This document shows, one piece after another, positions 34,846 to 44,122 of a DNA stretch of 64,000 nucleotides. Both the position numbers and the translations under genes were made by a program. The first letter of the stretch is position 1, and each line of letters begins with the position of its first letter. The DNA comes from Chthoniobacter flavus Ellin428 (lineage in GTDB: Bacteria; Verrucomicrobiota; Verrucomicrobiia; Chthoniobacterales; Chthoniobacteraceae), in NCBI RefSeq assembly GCF_000173075.1, contig NZ_ABVL01000027.1, positions 22,404 to 86,403 on the forward strand. The letters are read 5' to 3'. The notes beneath the pieces are model-generated. The model was not told the DNA's origin. It saw only the letters and a list, made by a program, of their open reading frames with translations, and ran no database searches.

Positions 34846-36171
34846 ATGGCGCGCGTTTTCCCGGGCATGCAGGAACCACCATCATCCACGACTCGTCGCG
34901 CCGCCACCAGCGCCCTAGCTCTCCTGCTGGCGATCAATCTTTTCAACTACATCGACCGCTACATCCTGGCGGCGATCGAGCCGCTGGTTTCCGATCAATT
35001 CTTCGGTGCCAAGGACGACACCGCCATGGCCAAGACCGGGGCGCTGGCCACGGCGTTTCTCGTCAGCTACATGATTCTCGCCCCGCTCTTCGGCTGGCTG
35101 GCGGATCGCTTTTCCCGCTGGCAGCTCATCGCCTTTGGGGTAGCCCTGTGGAGCCTGGCCAGCGGCTGGTCGGGAATGGCGGCGACCTTCACCATGCTGC
35201 TCCTCACACGGGTCTTCGTGGGCGTGGGCGAAGCCGCCTATGGCCCAGCAGCGCCGACGATCATCTCGGATCTTTATCCCGTGGAGAAACGCGGCCGGAT
35301 GCTCGCCTATTTCTATGTGGCCATCCCGGTGGGCAGTGCCATCGGCTACGCGTTTGGCGGGGCCGTCGGTGCCCACTTGGGCTGGCGCTGGCCGTTCTAT
35401 CTGGTCACCCCGCCCGGCCTCATCCTCGCGGCGCTGTGTCTTTTCATGCGCGACCCTCGCGGCGTGCGCGCTCGGGCCGCAGAGACGCCGAAAAAGCCCA
35501 AGATCAAGCTCACCGACGCCCTGGCGCTCTTCCGCATCCCCTCCTACACGCTCAATACCGCGGCGATGACAGCGATGACCTTTGCCATGGGCGGCATGTC
35601 GTTTTGGGTGCCGCGCTACCTATATTCGTTCCGCGCCGCGGATTTCGGCGGGCACCCCGATCTCGGCAAAATCAATTTCACCTTCGGCGCCATCACCGCC
35701 ACCGGCGGCCTGCTCGCTACCCTGGCCGGCGGCTGGGCGGGCGACCGCGTGCGCCGCCGTTATCCGGGCTCCTACTTCCTGGTCTCAGCGATCAGCATCT
35801 TCCTCGCCTTCCCAGCGATCATTCTGATGCTGCACACCCCCTTCCCGGCAGCTTGGGGGCTCATCTTCCTGGCGATCTTCTTCCTCTTCTTCAACACCGG
35901 CCCGGCCAATGCCGCCTTGGCGAACGTGACCCCGTCCGGCAACCGCGCCACCGCCTTTGCCCTGAACATCCTCTCCATCCACATCTTCGGCGACGCCATC
36001 TCGCCTCCGCTCATCGGCTGGATCGCCGGCAAATCCAACATGAACGTCGCCTTCATGGTGGTCTCGGCAATGATGGTCGTGGCCAGCATCTTCTGGCTCT
36101 TCGGCCTGCGGCATCTCGGACGCGATACGGCGGCCATTACAGCTTTAGCAGAAACATCCAACATCCGATGA
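34846..36171 (+). CDS. MFS transporter, Spinster-like
   Basis: A 441-residue major facilitator with about twelve membrane helices. The first helix has the Spinster-type LLAINLFNYIDRYILAAI. Loop 2-3 carries the MFS signature GWLADRFSRWQLIAFG, and loop 8-9 has the related GWAGDRVRRRYPGS. Spinster-like bacterial members export lipids, sugars or unknown metabolites. The ATG at 34846 follows AAGGTG by 11 bases; ATG at 34867 is an alternative. It has no cotranscribed neighbour. Confidence 0.88.
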   Translation: MARVFPGMQEPPSSTTRRAATSALALLLAINLFNYIDRYILAAIEPLVSDQFFGAKDDTAMAKTGALATAFLVSYMILAPLFGWLADRFSRWQLIAFGVALWSLASGWSGMAATFTMLLLTRVFVGVGEAAYGPAAPTIISDLYPVEKRGRMLAYFYVAIPVGSAIGYAFGGAVGAHLGWRWPFYLVTPPGLILAALCLFMRDPRGVRARAAETPKKPKIKLTDALALFRIPSYTLNTAAMTAMTFAMGGMSFWVPRYLYSFRAADFGGHPDLGKINFTFGAITATGGLLATLAGGWAGDRVRRRYPGSYFLVSAISIFLAFPAIILMLHTPFPAAWGLIFLAIFFLFFNTGPANAALANVTPSGNRATAFALNILSIHIFGDAISPPLIGWIAGKSNMNVAFMVVSAMMVVASIFWLFGLRHLGRDTAAITALAETSNIR

Positions 36172-36244
36172 CAGAACCGCCACCGTGGGAACGCTTCCGG
36201 ACAATGAATGAATGCCCAGTGTGGATGTGATCGGGCGTCCGCAA

Positions 36245-36550
36245 TCAGCCCTCGCGGATATCCGGCGTCCCCCGCGCGGCTTGCCAAAATCGAAGAATAT
36301 AGATCGCGTTCGGGGCATGCAGCCGTTCGTAAACAATACGGTACGAGCCGTGCACAATCTCACGTACCGCTGGATCGCCGAGCTCAGGAACGATTCGGCC
36401 CATGGCCGGGAAGTCACCTATGGATAACGCCTGGCTGATGAGCTCGTTGCCAAACGTGCGAGCCCGCTCGGGGTTATTGCGAGCGATAAATGAAACAATC
36501 TCCTGCAGATCGCGCTGAGATTGTTCGGTCAGAGTTACCGGCCAGCCCAC
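36245..36550 (-). CDS. RelE/ParE-family toxin
   Basis: A 101-residue toxin with the standard opening VTLTEQSQRDLQEIVSFIAR and the core VREIVHGSYRIVYERLHAPNAIYILRFWQA. The terminal H/R-rich strand is typical of ParE-type gyrase poisons or RelE-type RNases. Its start lies within the last 16 bp of the antitoxin gene, so the two are coupled. The open frame is intact, unlike the similar toxin at 34085. Confidence 0.85.
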   Translation of the reverse strand: MGWPVTLTEQSQRDLQEIVSFIARNNPERARTFGNELISQALSIGDFPAMGRIVPELGDPAVREIVHGSYRIVYERLHAPNAIYILRFWQAARGTPDIREG

Positions 36551-36720
36551 GTGTCGATTAGCTTTCGGGCGTCCTCGGCGGGAATACCTTCGCGCCGATG
36601 CGCTTGTTTCCGGGCGGTTTGGACGCCGGCAAGAAACTCGATTTCACGCGCGATTTCCTCCAACGACGCGTTCTCTGGGAGCTTGGAAAGGAGGTCGATC
36701 ACGATTTCGCGATTGCTCAT
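36535..36720 (-). CDS. Antitoxin partner of the RelE/ParE toxin
   Basis: A 61-residue protein starting MSNREIVIDLLSKLPENASL with a helix-turn (EEIAREIEFLAGVQTARKQA) and the tail GIPAEDARKLIDTWAGR. Size, position before a RelE/ParE toxin, and the 16-bp overlap identify it as the antitoxin. The class (Phd-like or RHH-like) cannot be decided by eye. Confidence 0.75.
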   Translation of the reverse strand: MSNREIVIDLLSKLPENASLEEIAREIEFLAGVQTARKQAHRREGIPAEDARKLIDTWAGR

Positions 36721-36819
36721 GGAGGCAATCTCTCAGAACCCCGTCTTTCTGGCAAATCCGAACTCCGATAGCACAGCGATCACGGGAACGGAGGAGGCGC
36801 TGCGGGGCGGATTTTCTCT

Positions 36820-36862
36820 TCATTGGATGTTGGGTGTTGGACGTTGGATGTTGAATGTTCCA
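36820..36862. repeat. TTGGATG short-period repeat upstream of mutS
   Basis: Five degenerate 7-bp units (TTGGATGTTGGGTGTTGGAC, then GTTGGATGTTGAATG) end 12 bp before the mutS start. The same unit, inverted, flanks the 51.6-51.7 kb locus. Confidence 0.6.
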
Positions 36863-36873
36863 TACTCCCTCCC

Positions 36874-39468
36874 ATGTCCGAGACCCTGACCCCGATGATG
36901 CAGCAGTACCAGAGCATCCGGAGGTCTCTCCCCGCGGATACCCTGTTGCTTTTCCGGCTTGGGGACTTTTACGAGATGTTCTTCGAGGACGCCAAGGAAG
37001 CCTCTGCGATCCTCAATGTGGCGCTGACCAAGCGCAATCTCACCCCCATGTGCGGCATCCCGCATCACGCGGCGGATAATTACATCCGGCGGTTGATCAA
37101 GGCCGGGCGGCGGGTGGCCATCTGCGACCAGATCGGCGAACCGCAGAAAGGGCAAATCGTCCAGCGGGAGATCACCCACATCGTCAGCCCAGGCACGGTG
37201 GCCGACCTGCACATGCTCGATGCGAAGCGGAACAACTTCCTCGCCGCGATCTATGCCGGCGGGAAGAGCGGCTACGGTTTTGCTTTTGTCGATCTCACCA
37301 CCGGTGATTTCCGGCTCACCGAACTGGCCGATGAAAAAGAACTGGCCGATGAACTCGCCCGCGTGCAACCCGCCGAGGTGCTGGTCAGCGAGGAGCAGGC
37401 GGCGCAATTCCGAGACGTGCGCGGACTCGTGGCGCGCGACGGCTATACTTTCCTGCTCGATCAGGCCTATTTCACCCTGCGCGATCATTTCAAAGTGCAA
37501 TCGCTCGACGGCTTCGGCTGCGAAGAGCTGCCGGGAGCGATCGGCGCGGCGGGGGCGATCCTACATTATCTCAAGACCGAGCTACGCCGTTCGTTGAGCC
37601 ACATCACGCGGCTCGTCTGCTATCGCAACTCGCAGTTCATGGTGCTCGACGCCGCCACGCAGGCGAATCTCGAGCTCGTCGAGGCCCGCGGCGGCGGACG
37701 CGACACTTCCCTGCTCGGCGCACTGGATCGCACGGTCACGCCCATGGGCGCCCGTAAGCTGCGCGACTGGATTTTGCATCCGCTCTGCGAGATCGCCCCG
37801 CTGCAGCAGCGGCAGCAGATGATCGCCGATTTGCTGGCCGAGCCGTTTTTGCTCGGGAATCTGCGCGAGACGCTCAAGTCGATCCGCGACATGGAGCGCA
37901 CGGTGGGGCGGCTCACGCAGACCGGTGGCAATGCGCGCGATCTGCAGGTCTTGCGCATGTCGCTGGAGCAGATCCCACAATTGCGGGATGACCTCGAGGC
38001 GCTCGGGAAAGCGCGCAATCCGCTGGAAGAAGTGGGACGCGCCGGAGCCCCTCGACAAGCTCGGGGCCTTGAGCCTGTCGAAACGGCGCATCTCTCCGGG
38101 CTGGGGGAGCAAATCCGCGGGGATTTGCATCCGTTGCCGCATGTCGTCGAATTACTGACCAAGGCGATCGTCGATGAGCCGCCGGCACTGACCCGCGAAG
38201 GCGGCATGTTCCGCGATGGCTATTTCGCCCCGCTCGACGAACTGCGCAATGCGGGACGCGAGGGCAAGGATTGGATCGCCCAGCTGCAGCAACGCGCCAT
38301 TGAGGAGACCGGCATCAAGTCGCTCAAGGTCCGCTACACCTCGGTCTTCGGCTATTTCATCGAAGTCACGAAATCGAACCTGCACCTCGTCCCGCAGAGC
38401 TGGCATCGCAAGCAGACCGTGGCGACGGGCGAGCGCTTCATCACCCCGGAACTCAAGGAAGTGGAGGGCAAAATCCTCGGCGCCGACGAGCGTGCCAAGG
38501 CGCTGGAGCAGGAGCTCTTTCTTCAAATCCGCGACGAAGTCCTGCGCGAGCTGCATGCCCTGCAATCCACCGCCGCTGCCGTGGCCACGCTGGATGTGCT
38601 CGGCGCCTTTGGGGAAACCGCGCGACTCTTCGGCTATTGCCGCCCGTCACTGAGCGAAGATCTGCGCATCAATATCGTCGATGGCCGTCACCCGGTGCTC
38701 GACCAATCGCTGGTCGAAGAAAAGTTCGTCCCGAACGACGTCCTGCTCGACGGGGAAAAGAACCGCCTGCTCATCCTCACCGGTCCGAATATGGCCGGCA
38801 AATCGACTTACATCCGCCAGGTCGCTCTCCTCACTCTGATGGCCCAGATCGGCTCGTGGGTGCCGGCGAAGGAAGCGGAGATCGGTCTCGCGGATCGCAT
38901 CTTCACCCGCGTCGGCGCGAGCGATGACCTTTCCCGCGGCCAGTCGACCTTCATGGTCGAGATGAACGAAACGGCGAACATCACCAACAACGCCACGGTG
39001 CGTTCGCTGGTCATCCTCGATGAAATCGGCCGCGGCACCTCGACCTTCGACGGCTTGAGCATCGCCTGGAGCGTGGCCGAGTATCTGCACGACGAAGTGA
39101 AAGCCCGCACGCTCTTCGCCACGCATTACCACGAGCTCACCGAGCTCGAGCTCACCCGCACCGGCGTGCGCAACTACAACATCGCCGTGCGCGAGTGGAA
39201 CGACCAGATCATCTTCCTGCGCAAGATCATCAAGGGCGGCGCGGACAAGAGCTACGGCATCCAGGTCGCGCGCCTCGCCGGCCTCCCAGCGGGCATCATC
39301 GCCCGGGCCAAGGAAATCCTCAGCAACCTCGAGCAGCACGAGCTCACCGCCGACGGTAAACCCGCCCTTGCCGAAGCCCCGCCCCCGCCCAAGCACGGCA
39401 TGCCGCGCAACAAAAAGAAAGCCGAGCAAGCCCGCGCGGAGATGAAGCCGCAGATGACGCTGTTTTAG
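36874..39468 (+). CDS. mutS: DNA mismatch repair protein MutS
   Basis: A 864-residue MutS. The mismatch-reading Phe-Tyr-Glu is in RLGDFYEMFFEDAKEAS near residue 30. The ATPase has Walker A TGPNMAGKSTYIRQ near 637, DDLSRGQSTFMVEMNE, Walker B LVILDEIGRGTSTFDG and the His-box FATHYHELTELE. Start at 36874 (MSETLTPMMQQYQSIR); the longer frame begins in a repeat. Residues about 393-403 (APRQARGLEPVETA) are encoded by a palindrome absent from most homologues, in the lever region before LPHVVELL. It binds mismatches and recruits MutL, which is not in the window. The next gene starts 14 bp on. Confidence 0.97.
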   Translation: MSETLTPMMQQYQSIRRSLPADTLLLFRLGDFYEMFFEDAKEASAILNVALTKRNLTPMCGIPHHAADNYIRRLIKAGRRVAICDQIGEPQKGQIVQREITHIVSPGTVADLHMLDAKRNNFLAAIYAGGKSGYGFAFVDLTTGDFRLTELADEKELADELARVQPAEVLVSEEQAAQFRDVRGLVARDGYTFLLDQAYFTLRDHFKVQSLDGFGCEELPGAIGAAGAILHYLKTELRRSLSHITRLVCYRNSQFMVLDAATQANLELVEARGGGRDTSLLGALDRTVTPMGARKLRDWILHPLCEIAPLQQRQQMIADLLAEPFLLGNLRETLKSIRDMERTVGRLTQTGGNARDLQVLRMSLEQIPQLRDDLEALGKARNPLEEVGRAGAPRQARGLEPVETAHLSGLGEQIRGDLHPLPHVVELLTKAIVDEPPALTREGGMFRDGYFAPLDELRNAGREGKDWIAQLQQRAIEETGIKSLKVRYTSVFGYFIEVTKSNLHLVPQSWHRKQTVATGERFITPELKEVEGKILGADERAKALEQELFLQIRDEVLRELHALQSTAAAVATLDVLGAFGETARLFGYCRPSLSEDLRINIVDGRHPVLDQSLVEEKFVPNDVLLDGEKNRLLILTGPNMAGKSTYIRQVALLTLMAQIGSWVPAKEAEIGLADRIFTRVGASDDLSRGQSTFMVEMNETANITNNATVRSLVILDEIGRGTSTFDGLSIAWSVAEYLHDEVKARTLFATHYHELTELELTRTGVRNYNIAVREWNDQIIFLRKIIKGGADKSYGIQVARLAGLPAGIIARAKEILSNLEQHELTADGKPALAEAPPPPKHGMPRNKKKAEQARAEMKPQMTLF
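38052..38081. repeat. Palindromic element inserted in frame inside mutS
   Basis: The stem TCGACAAGCTC pairs with GAGCCTGTCGA (one mismatch) around loop GGGGCCTT. This is the TCGACAAGCTC..GAGCTTGTCGA motif common as an intergenic hairpin in many bacteria, here inside a coding sequence without breaking the frame. Confidence 0.7.
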
Positions 39469-39482
39469 AAAGTGCGGTCGAA

Positions 39483-40340
39483 ATGCCTGACGGAAACTCG
39501 AACAAATCCACCCTGAATTCGCGGCGATTTGGCGCGGGTGCAGCCCGCTCGATTCCCATTGGCTGTTTCGGGGCCGTCTTCTGGTTGTTGTCCTTGTTCA
39601 TGCTGGCCGGGGTCGCTGGCGCGCAAATCGACACGGACCGGGCGATCGAGGACCTCAAGCGCGAGCGCGACCGCAACCTGGCGGAAACCCGGATGCGGGC
39701 GGTCGCGGCGGAGAGGTCCATCGGCATTACCTATCGCGGTATCCTGGAACGGATGATTCAGGACGCTGAGGCGGCCGATGACATGGAAGCCGTTTCCAAA
39801 CTCAGCGCCGAGCTGCGCGCTTGCCAGAACCCCGGGGCCGGTGGCGTCCGGCGCAATCTCACAAAGTTCGACCAGCGAATCATCGACAAGCATGCGCAGC
39901 GCGATACGCTTTCCTGCATCCCGAGTTCGGTCGAAATGGTGCTGAAGTTGGTGGGCAGAGTGCCGGGGGGATTTTACGATCTGCAGGCCGGATGGAAGAA
40001 CAAGTCCGACGGCAGCTTTAAGGATTTCGATGGCAAGACTTTCGCCGGCGTCACTTTTCACCTCCAATTTTCGTTGCCACGCGATGATTCTTTCCCCTTG
40101 GAAAAGGAGTTCGAGACGATCCATCGCGAACTGCAAGCGGGGCGATTCGTCATCGTCGGCCTGGTTTCCCCTGGAGGCTGGCACAATTGGGTGATCTATG
40201 ATGAGGATACCGACGGTGAATTCCTGGCAGTCTCCAAATTCAAAGATGTGACGATCAAGGAGCCGCAAGTCAAAAAAGCCATCCGGGAAATGCACGGCAC
40301 AGAGCTCGGCACCTACGAGTTGGGAGCAGACGGGCGATAG
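39483..40340 (+). CDS. Membrane-anchored C39-like cysteine peptidase domain protein
   Basis: A 285-residue protein with a signal or anchor helix at residues about 25-45 (CFGAVFWLLSLFMLAGVAGA). It continues with a charged coiled-coil-like stretch (RAIEDLKRERDRNLAETRMR) and a papain-like domain. In the latter, QRDTLSCIPSSVEMVLKL supplies a Cys and PGGWHNWVIYDEDTDGEFLAV the His and a following acidic residue, as in C39-like peptidases. It begins 14 bp after mutS, but no functional link is implied. The active-site assignment is inferred from motifs. Confidence 0.7.
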   Translation: MPDGNSNKSTLNSRRFGAGAARSIPIGCFGAVFWLLSLFMLAGVAGAQIDTDRAIEDLKRERDRNLAETRMRAVAAERSIGITYRGILERMIQDAEAADDMEAVSKLSAELRACQNPGAGGVRRNLTKFDQRIIDKHAQRDTLSCIPSSVEMVLKLVGRVPGGFYDLQAGWKNKSDGSFKDFDGKTFAGVTFHLQFSLPRDDSFPLEKEFETIHRELQAGRFVIVGLVSPGGWHNWVIYDEDTDGEFLAVSKFKDVTIKEPQVKKAIREMHGTELGTYELGADGR

Positions 40341-40358
40341 GTCGCATTCACTTTCCCC

Positions 40359-42410
40359 TCACCTCGCACTCAGCATCTCGCCCACCTTTTCGAGCAGCGC
40401 CGCGAGGCTGTAGGGCTTGGGCAGAAACGCCACACCCGCGGGCAGGCCGCCGCTTTGCGCGAGCGCGTCGCGGGTGTAACCGCTGCAGAGCAGCGCACGG
40501 GTCCCGGGGGAGAGTCGCGAAACCTCCGTGGCGAGTTGCACACCGCTCATGCCAGGCATGACCACATCGGTGACGAGCAGGTCCGGTCGCGCGGTACCCA
40601 TATCCGCCAACCGGGCGAGCGCGTCGTGCCCATCCTCGGCGACGATCACCCGATAGCCCGCTTCCAGCAGAACGGTGAGGCCGACCTCGCGCAGCATTGC
40701 CTCGTCGTCGACAAACAGGATCGTCGGCAAGCCTGAGGAAAAAGTCATCGGCGGCAACGGGGTGTCCTCTTCCACGATGTCGGCAGCCGGCAGGCAGACA
40801 TGAAACACCGAGCCGCGTCCGACATGACTGCGTACCGTCAGATGGCCGCCGCTTTGCTCGATGATCCCGCGACACATGCTGAGCCCGAGGCCGGGGTGCT
40901 GCCCTTCCGTTCTCGTGGTGAAGAAGGGCTCGAAGGCACGCGCCATGGTGGCTTCATCCATGCCGGTGCCCTGATCGGTGATCGTCAGTCGCACGTAATT
41001 CACCTCGCCCTCGCGGCCGTCGCGCGGACGTTCGGCCGGGCTGAGAATGATCGGTAGCGCCTCGATCGTGAAGCGTCCGCCTTCCGGCATGGCTTCGCGG
41101 GCATTGGCCGCCAGTTGCAGGATGACCTGCTCGAACTGCGCCGCATCCTGCCAGACGCGCAATTCGCCGTGGGTCGCGATGGTGAGTCCGATGCTCGTGC
41201 CCAATGTGCCCATCAGGCGTGGCTCGAGGGCGTGCAGCCAGCTTCCGAGTTCGATGGCCCGCGGCTGCAAAACCACGCGGTGCGAGAAAGCGAGAAGTTG
41301 TTGGGTGAGACGCGCCGCGCGCTCCGTGGCGAGATGGATATCGGCAAGATAACCGGCCTCGATGCTGCTCGCCGGCACGCGTTGTTTGGTCAACGCGGCG
41401 AGGCCCTGCACAGCGGTGAGGATGTTATTGAAATCGTGCGCCACCCCACCGGTCATGCGGGCGATGGCGTCCTCCTTTTCCTTGCGGCCACGCTCCACTT
41501 CCTCCTGCAATCGCACGGTCTCGGTGATGTCGCGGGAGTTGAAGACGACGCCGAACACCGCGGGATCGTTGAGCAGGTTATTTCCGCTGCCTTCGAGAAT
41601 GCGGTAGCTCCCGTCGGCGTGCCGAAAGCGGAAGCGGATCACGGGGGTATGCCCCTGCCGCTCGAGCGCCTCCTGAAAGGCGCCCGCAACCATCGGAAGA
41701 TCGTCGGGGTGAACGAAATCAGAGGCATTGCGCCCGCGATAGTGGGCCGGCGGGTGGCCGAGCTCGCGTTCGATGGAACGGCTTTCGAAACGGATCGTGC
41801 CGTCCGCCTCCAGGATGGTGATGAGCTCCAGCGAGTATTCCGTGAGATGGCGGAAGTAGGCCTCGCGCAATTGCAGCGCCTTGATGGCCTCGACGTCGCC
41901 CGTCATGTCGCGCCGATTGCGGGCCGACTCCATGAGGCTCACCGCCTCGTGGGCGAGCGCCTTCAGCAGTTCGCGCTTGGCGGCGGAGATGTGGCGCGGC
42001 TGGCGATCGATGACACACAACGTGCCGATCGGAACGCCATCCGGCGTGACCATTGGCGCGCCGGCATAGAACCGGATTTTTTGATAACCGGTGACGTAAG
42101 GATTGCCGCGGAAGCGCTCGTCGTAGCGCGCGTCGGTCACCACCATCACTTCGTCGGGATGTTCGATGGCCAGGGCGCAAAAGGCATGAGCAAGCGGGGT
42201 TTCGGTGATGTGCGTGCCCAGACGCGCCTTCAGCCACTGGCGGCGGTCATCGAGCAGGGTCACCATGGCGACCGGCGTCTCGCAAGCCACGCTGGCCCGG
42301 GCGACGAGGGCGTCGAATTCCGGCTCCGGAGGCGTATCCATGATCTGATAGCGGGCCAGGGCGTCCAGGCGGCGCTGCAAATCGGCGGGGGTCACAAAGA
42401 GATCTGTCAT
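40359..42410 (-). CDS. Hybrid histidine kinase: GAF-PAS-HisKA-HATPase-REC
   Basis: A 683-residue soluble hybrid kinase. The domains are GAF at about 25-165 (CETPVAMVTLLDDRRQWLKA), PAS at about 185-300 (HLTEYSLELITILEADGTI), HisKA with GGVAHDFNNILTAVQGLAAL near 325, HATPase at about 420-540 (ITDQGTGMD, PGLGLSMCRGIIEQSGG) and a receiver at about 560-680 (ILFVDDEA, LLVTDVVMPGMSG, LLCSGYT, FLPKPYS). There are no membrane helices, so it should sense a cytosolic signal through GAF or PAS. It has no adjacent response-regulator gene. It converges with the C39-like gene. Confidence 0.93.
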   Translation of the reverse strand: MTDLFVTPADLQRRLDALARYQIMDTPPEPEFDALVARASVACETPVAMVTLLDDRRQWLKARLGTHITETPLAHAFCALAIEHPDEVMVVTDARYDERFRGNPYVTGYQKIRFYAGAPMVTPDGVPIGTLCVIDRQPRHISAAKRELLKALAHEAVSLMESARNRRDMTGDVEAIKALQLREAYFRHLTEYSLELITILEADGTIRFESRSIERELGHPPAHYRGRNASDFVHPDDLPMVAGAFQEALERQGHTPVIRFRFRHADGSYRILEGSGNNLLNDPAVFGVVFNSRDITETVRLQEEVERGRKEKEDAIARMTGGVAHDFNNILTAVQGLAALTKQRVPASSIEAGYLADIHLATERAARLTQQLLAFSHRVVLQPRAIELGSWLHALEPRLMGTLGTSIGLTIATHGELRVWQDAAQFEQVILQLAANAREAMPEGGRFTIEALPIILSPAERPRDGREGEVNYVRLTITDQGTGMDEATMARAFEPFFTTRTEGQHPGLGLSMCRGIIEQSGGHLTVRSHVGRGSVFHVCLPAADIVEEDTPLPPMTFSSGLPTILFVDDEAMLREVGLTVLLEAGYRVIVAEDGHDALARLADMGTARPDLLVTDVVMPGMSGVQLATEVSRLSPGTRALLCSGYTRDALAQSGGLPAGVAFLPKPYSLAALLEKVGEMLSAR

Positions 42411-42631
42411 AGCCAGGAAAGAGATGTGGAAGCCTCGGACTTCGCCGCCCGCCTAAACCGTAGATTTTCCAGAATTATCATAGACAAGGTCCTTTCTAAG
42501 CGATTTTTCGTCCAACTCCTTCTGCGGCCCGTACGGATTTCCACGTGTGGTCCACCCGAGGGGGAAAGGCCTACTGGAGGCTCCGCAGCAACGTTGACAC
42601 CTCCGACAGGTTGAAGCATGCTCTCTTAGCC

Positions 42632-42862
42632 ATGAGCACCATCACTGTTGCTGTTCCCGATCCGCTCGATGCGGCGCTCACTGAACGCATGAAGTCCCTC
42701 GGTGCTCGTTCGAAGGAAGAATACCTGCTCAGTCTGGTCGAAGCGGATTGCGCAGTCAGTGAGTTGGATCAAACTTTGCTCCAGCGTCTGGCCGGTCCGT
42801 TTATTCCGCTCCCGGACGACTGGATGAATCAGGTAAAAAAGGCGGCCGTCGGACGGGTGTGA
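42632..42862 (+). CDS. Small RHH-like protein, probable antitoxin
   Basis: A 76-residue protein from the ATG at 42632 (MSTITVAVPDPLDAALTERM). The beta-strand plus helix opening resembles ribbon-helix-helix antitoxins (VPDPLDAALTERMKSLGARS), and the length fits. A four-base overlap leads into a short GTG-started frame at 42859 that looks like a toxin remnant. The 221-bp region before it (42411-42631) has no recognisable gene. Confidence 0.6.
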   Translation: MSTITVAVPDPLDAALTERMKSLGARSKEEYLLSLVEADCAVSELDQTLLQRLAGPFIPLPDDWMNQVKKAAVGRV

Positions 42863-42978
42863 ATCTCGAACTGAACGCCGCCGTGCTGGCGGACGATTTG
42901 CCGGCGATCCACGAGGATAGCGGGGTCAAACCCGTCCCTCCGCAATTTTTCCTCGCTCCACACGCCAGTCGGGCCTAG
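42859..42978 (+). pseudogene. Truncated small ORF after the RHH-like gene, possible DUF4926 remnant
   Basis: GTG at 42859 overlaps the preceding stop (GTGTGA). The 39-codon frame reads MNLELNAAVLADDLPAIHED (GTG read as Met) and then becomes featureless. The start resembles DUF4926 proteins (LNAxVLxxDLPxxGL), which often follow small partner genes, but the conserved GDxGTVV core is missing. Probably a remnant. Confidence 0.3.
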
Positions 42979-42998
42979 TTTGCCCGCCCTTTTTCGTC

Positions 42999-43883
42999 AT
43001 GACTGCCGTCTCCAAGACTCTCCGCGTGGGGCTGCCCTCGGGCTCGCTCCAGGAGCCCACATTCGCCCTTTTCGCCAAGGCTGGGTTCAACATTTCCGGC
43101 GCCAGCCGCTCGTACAAGCCGAGCGTGGATGACCCGGACCTCACCATCCGCCTGCTCCGCGCGCAGGAAATCTCCCGCTACGTGCAGCATGGCTTCCTCG
43201 ACTGCGGCCTGACTGGCAAGGACTGGATCGCCAACAACGGTTCTGATGTCGCCGTGCTCGCCGAGATGACTTTTTCCAAGGTCAGCAACAAGCCCACGCG
43301 CTGGGTCATCGCCGTGCCGGAGGATTCCGCGATCAAGTCGGTCAAGGACCTGCAGGGCAAGGTCATCGCCACGGAGGCGGTAGACCTGACCAAGAGCTTC
43401 CTCGCGAAGCATGGGGTGACGGCCGAGGTCGAATTTTCCTGGGGCGCCACCGAAGTGAAAGTGCCCGATCTCGTCGACGCCATCGTGGACGTCACCGAGA
43501 CCGGTTCCTCGCTGCGGGCGAATAAGCTGCGCATCCTGGAGACGATCATGGAGTCGTCCCCGCAATTCATCGCCAACCACAAGGCGCTGGAGGACAACTG
43601 GAAGAAAGAGAAGATCGAGAAGCTCCTCCTCCTCCTGAAGGGCGCGTATGCCGCCCGCGACAAGGTGGGCCTGAAGATGAACCTCAGCGAGAACAAGCTC
43701 GCCGACCTCCTCAAGACTCTCCCGTCCCTGCGCAATCCTACCATTTCGCAGCTCGCGGGCAGCGAATGGGTCGCCGTCGAAACGATCATCGACGAGAGCG
43801 TCGTCCGGGAAATTATTCCCCAGCTCAAGGCGCTCGGCGCCGAGGGCATTATCGAATACCCCCTCAACAAAGTCGTTTATTGA
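42999..43883 (+). CDS. hisG: ATP phosphoribosyltransferase, long form
   Basis: A 294-residue HisG of the long type. It starts TLRVGLPSGSLQEPTFALFA (substrate-binding PSGSL) and has LTIRLLRAQEISRYVQHGFL, DCGLTGKDWI, and the PRPP-binding VDAIVDVTETGSSLRANKLR. The C-terminal regulatory ACT-like domain includes LPSLRNPTISQLAGSEWVAV and ends GAEGIIEYPLNKVVY. It catalyses the first step of histidine synthesis and is probably feedback-inhibited by His. No other his gene is in the window. Confidence 0.97.
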   Translation: MTAVSKTLRVGLPSGSLQEPTFALFAKAGFNISGASRSYKPSVDDPDLTIRLLRAQEISRYVQHGFLDCGLTGKDWIANNGSDVAVLAEMTFSKVSNKPTRWVIAVPEDSAIKSVKDLQGKVIATEAVDLTKSFLAKHGVTAEVEFSWGATEVKVPDLVDAIVDVTETGSSLRANKLRILETIMESSPQFIANHKALEDNWKKEKIEKLLLLLKGAYAARDKVGLKMNLSENKLADLLKTLPSLRNPTISQLAGSEWVAVETIIDESVVREIIPQLKALGAEGIIEYPLNKVVY

Positions 43884-43884
43884 G

Positions 43885-44038
43885 AGGCAGTTGAGAGTTG
43901 AGGGCTGATAGTTGAGAGCCGCGCTTCCTGGCTCAGACGACTCAACCCAAGCAACATCTCATCTCTCCTCCCCCTTTACTCACCCGCTCCCGTGCCACCA
44001 CCCGTGGCTCTCAACTCTCAACCCTCAACTCTCAACTT
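43885..44038. repeat. Inverted pair of TTGAGAG short-period repeats
   Basis: The left arm at about 43888-43920 (AGTTGAGAGTTGAGGGCTGA and on) faces the right arm at about 44008-44037 (CTCTCAACTCTCAACCCTCA and on). Both consist of degenerate 7-8 bp units and are near-perfect reverse complements. It lies between hisG and the mS38-like mini-gene and could form a long RNA stem in a readthrough transcript. Confidence 0.7.
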
Positions 44039-44122
44039 TTTTGCCCCTGACAGGCAAAAAGCGGTTGCGCCTTCCGAGGAAGCATGATTTCCTCGCCACC
44101 CCTCAACGAAAACTAACACCAC

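Noticed and set aside
42540..42631. GKAYWRLRSN-like peptide resembling a group II intron maturase end
   Set aside because: Only about 20 residues, no reverse-transcriptase motifs upstream, and no intron domain V/VI fold recognised.
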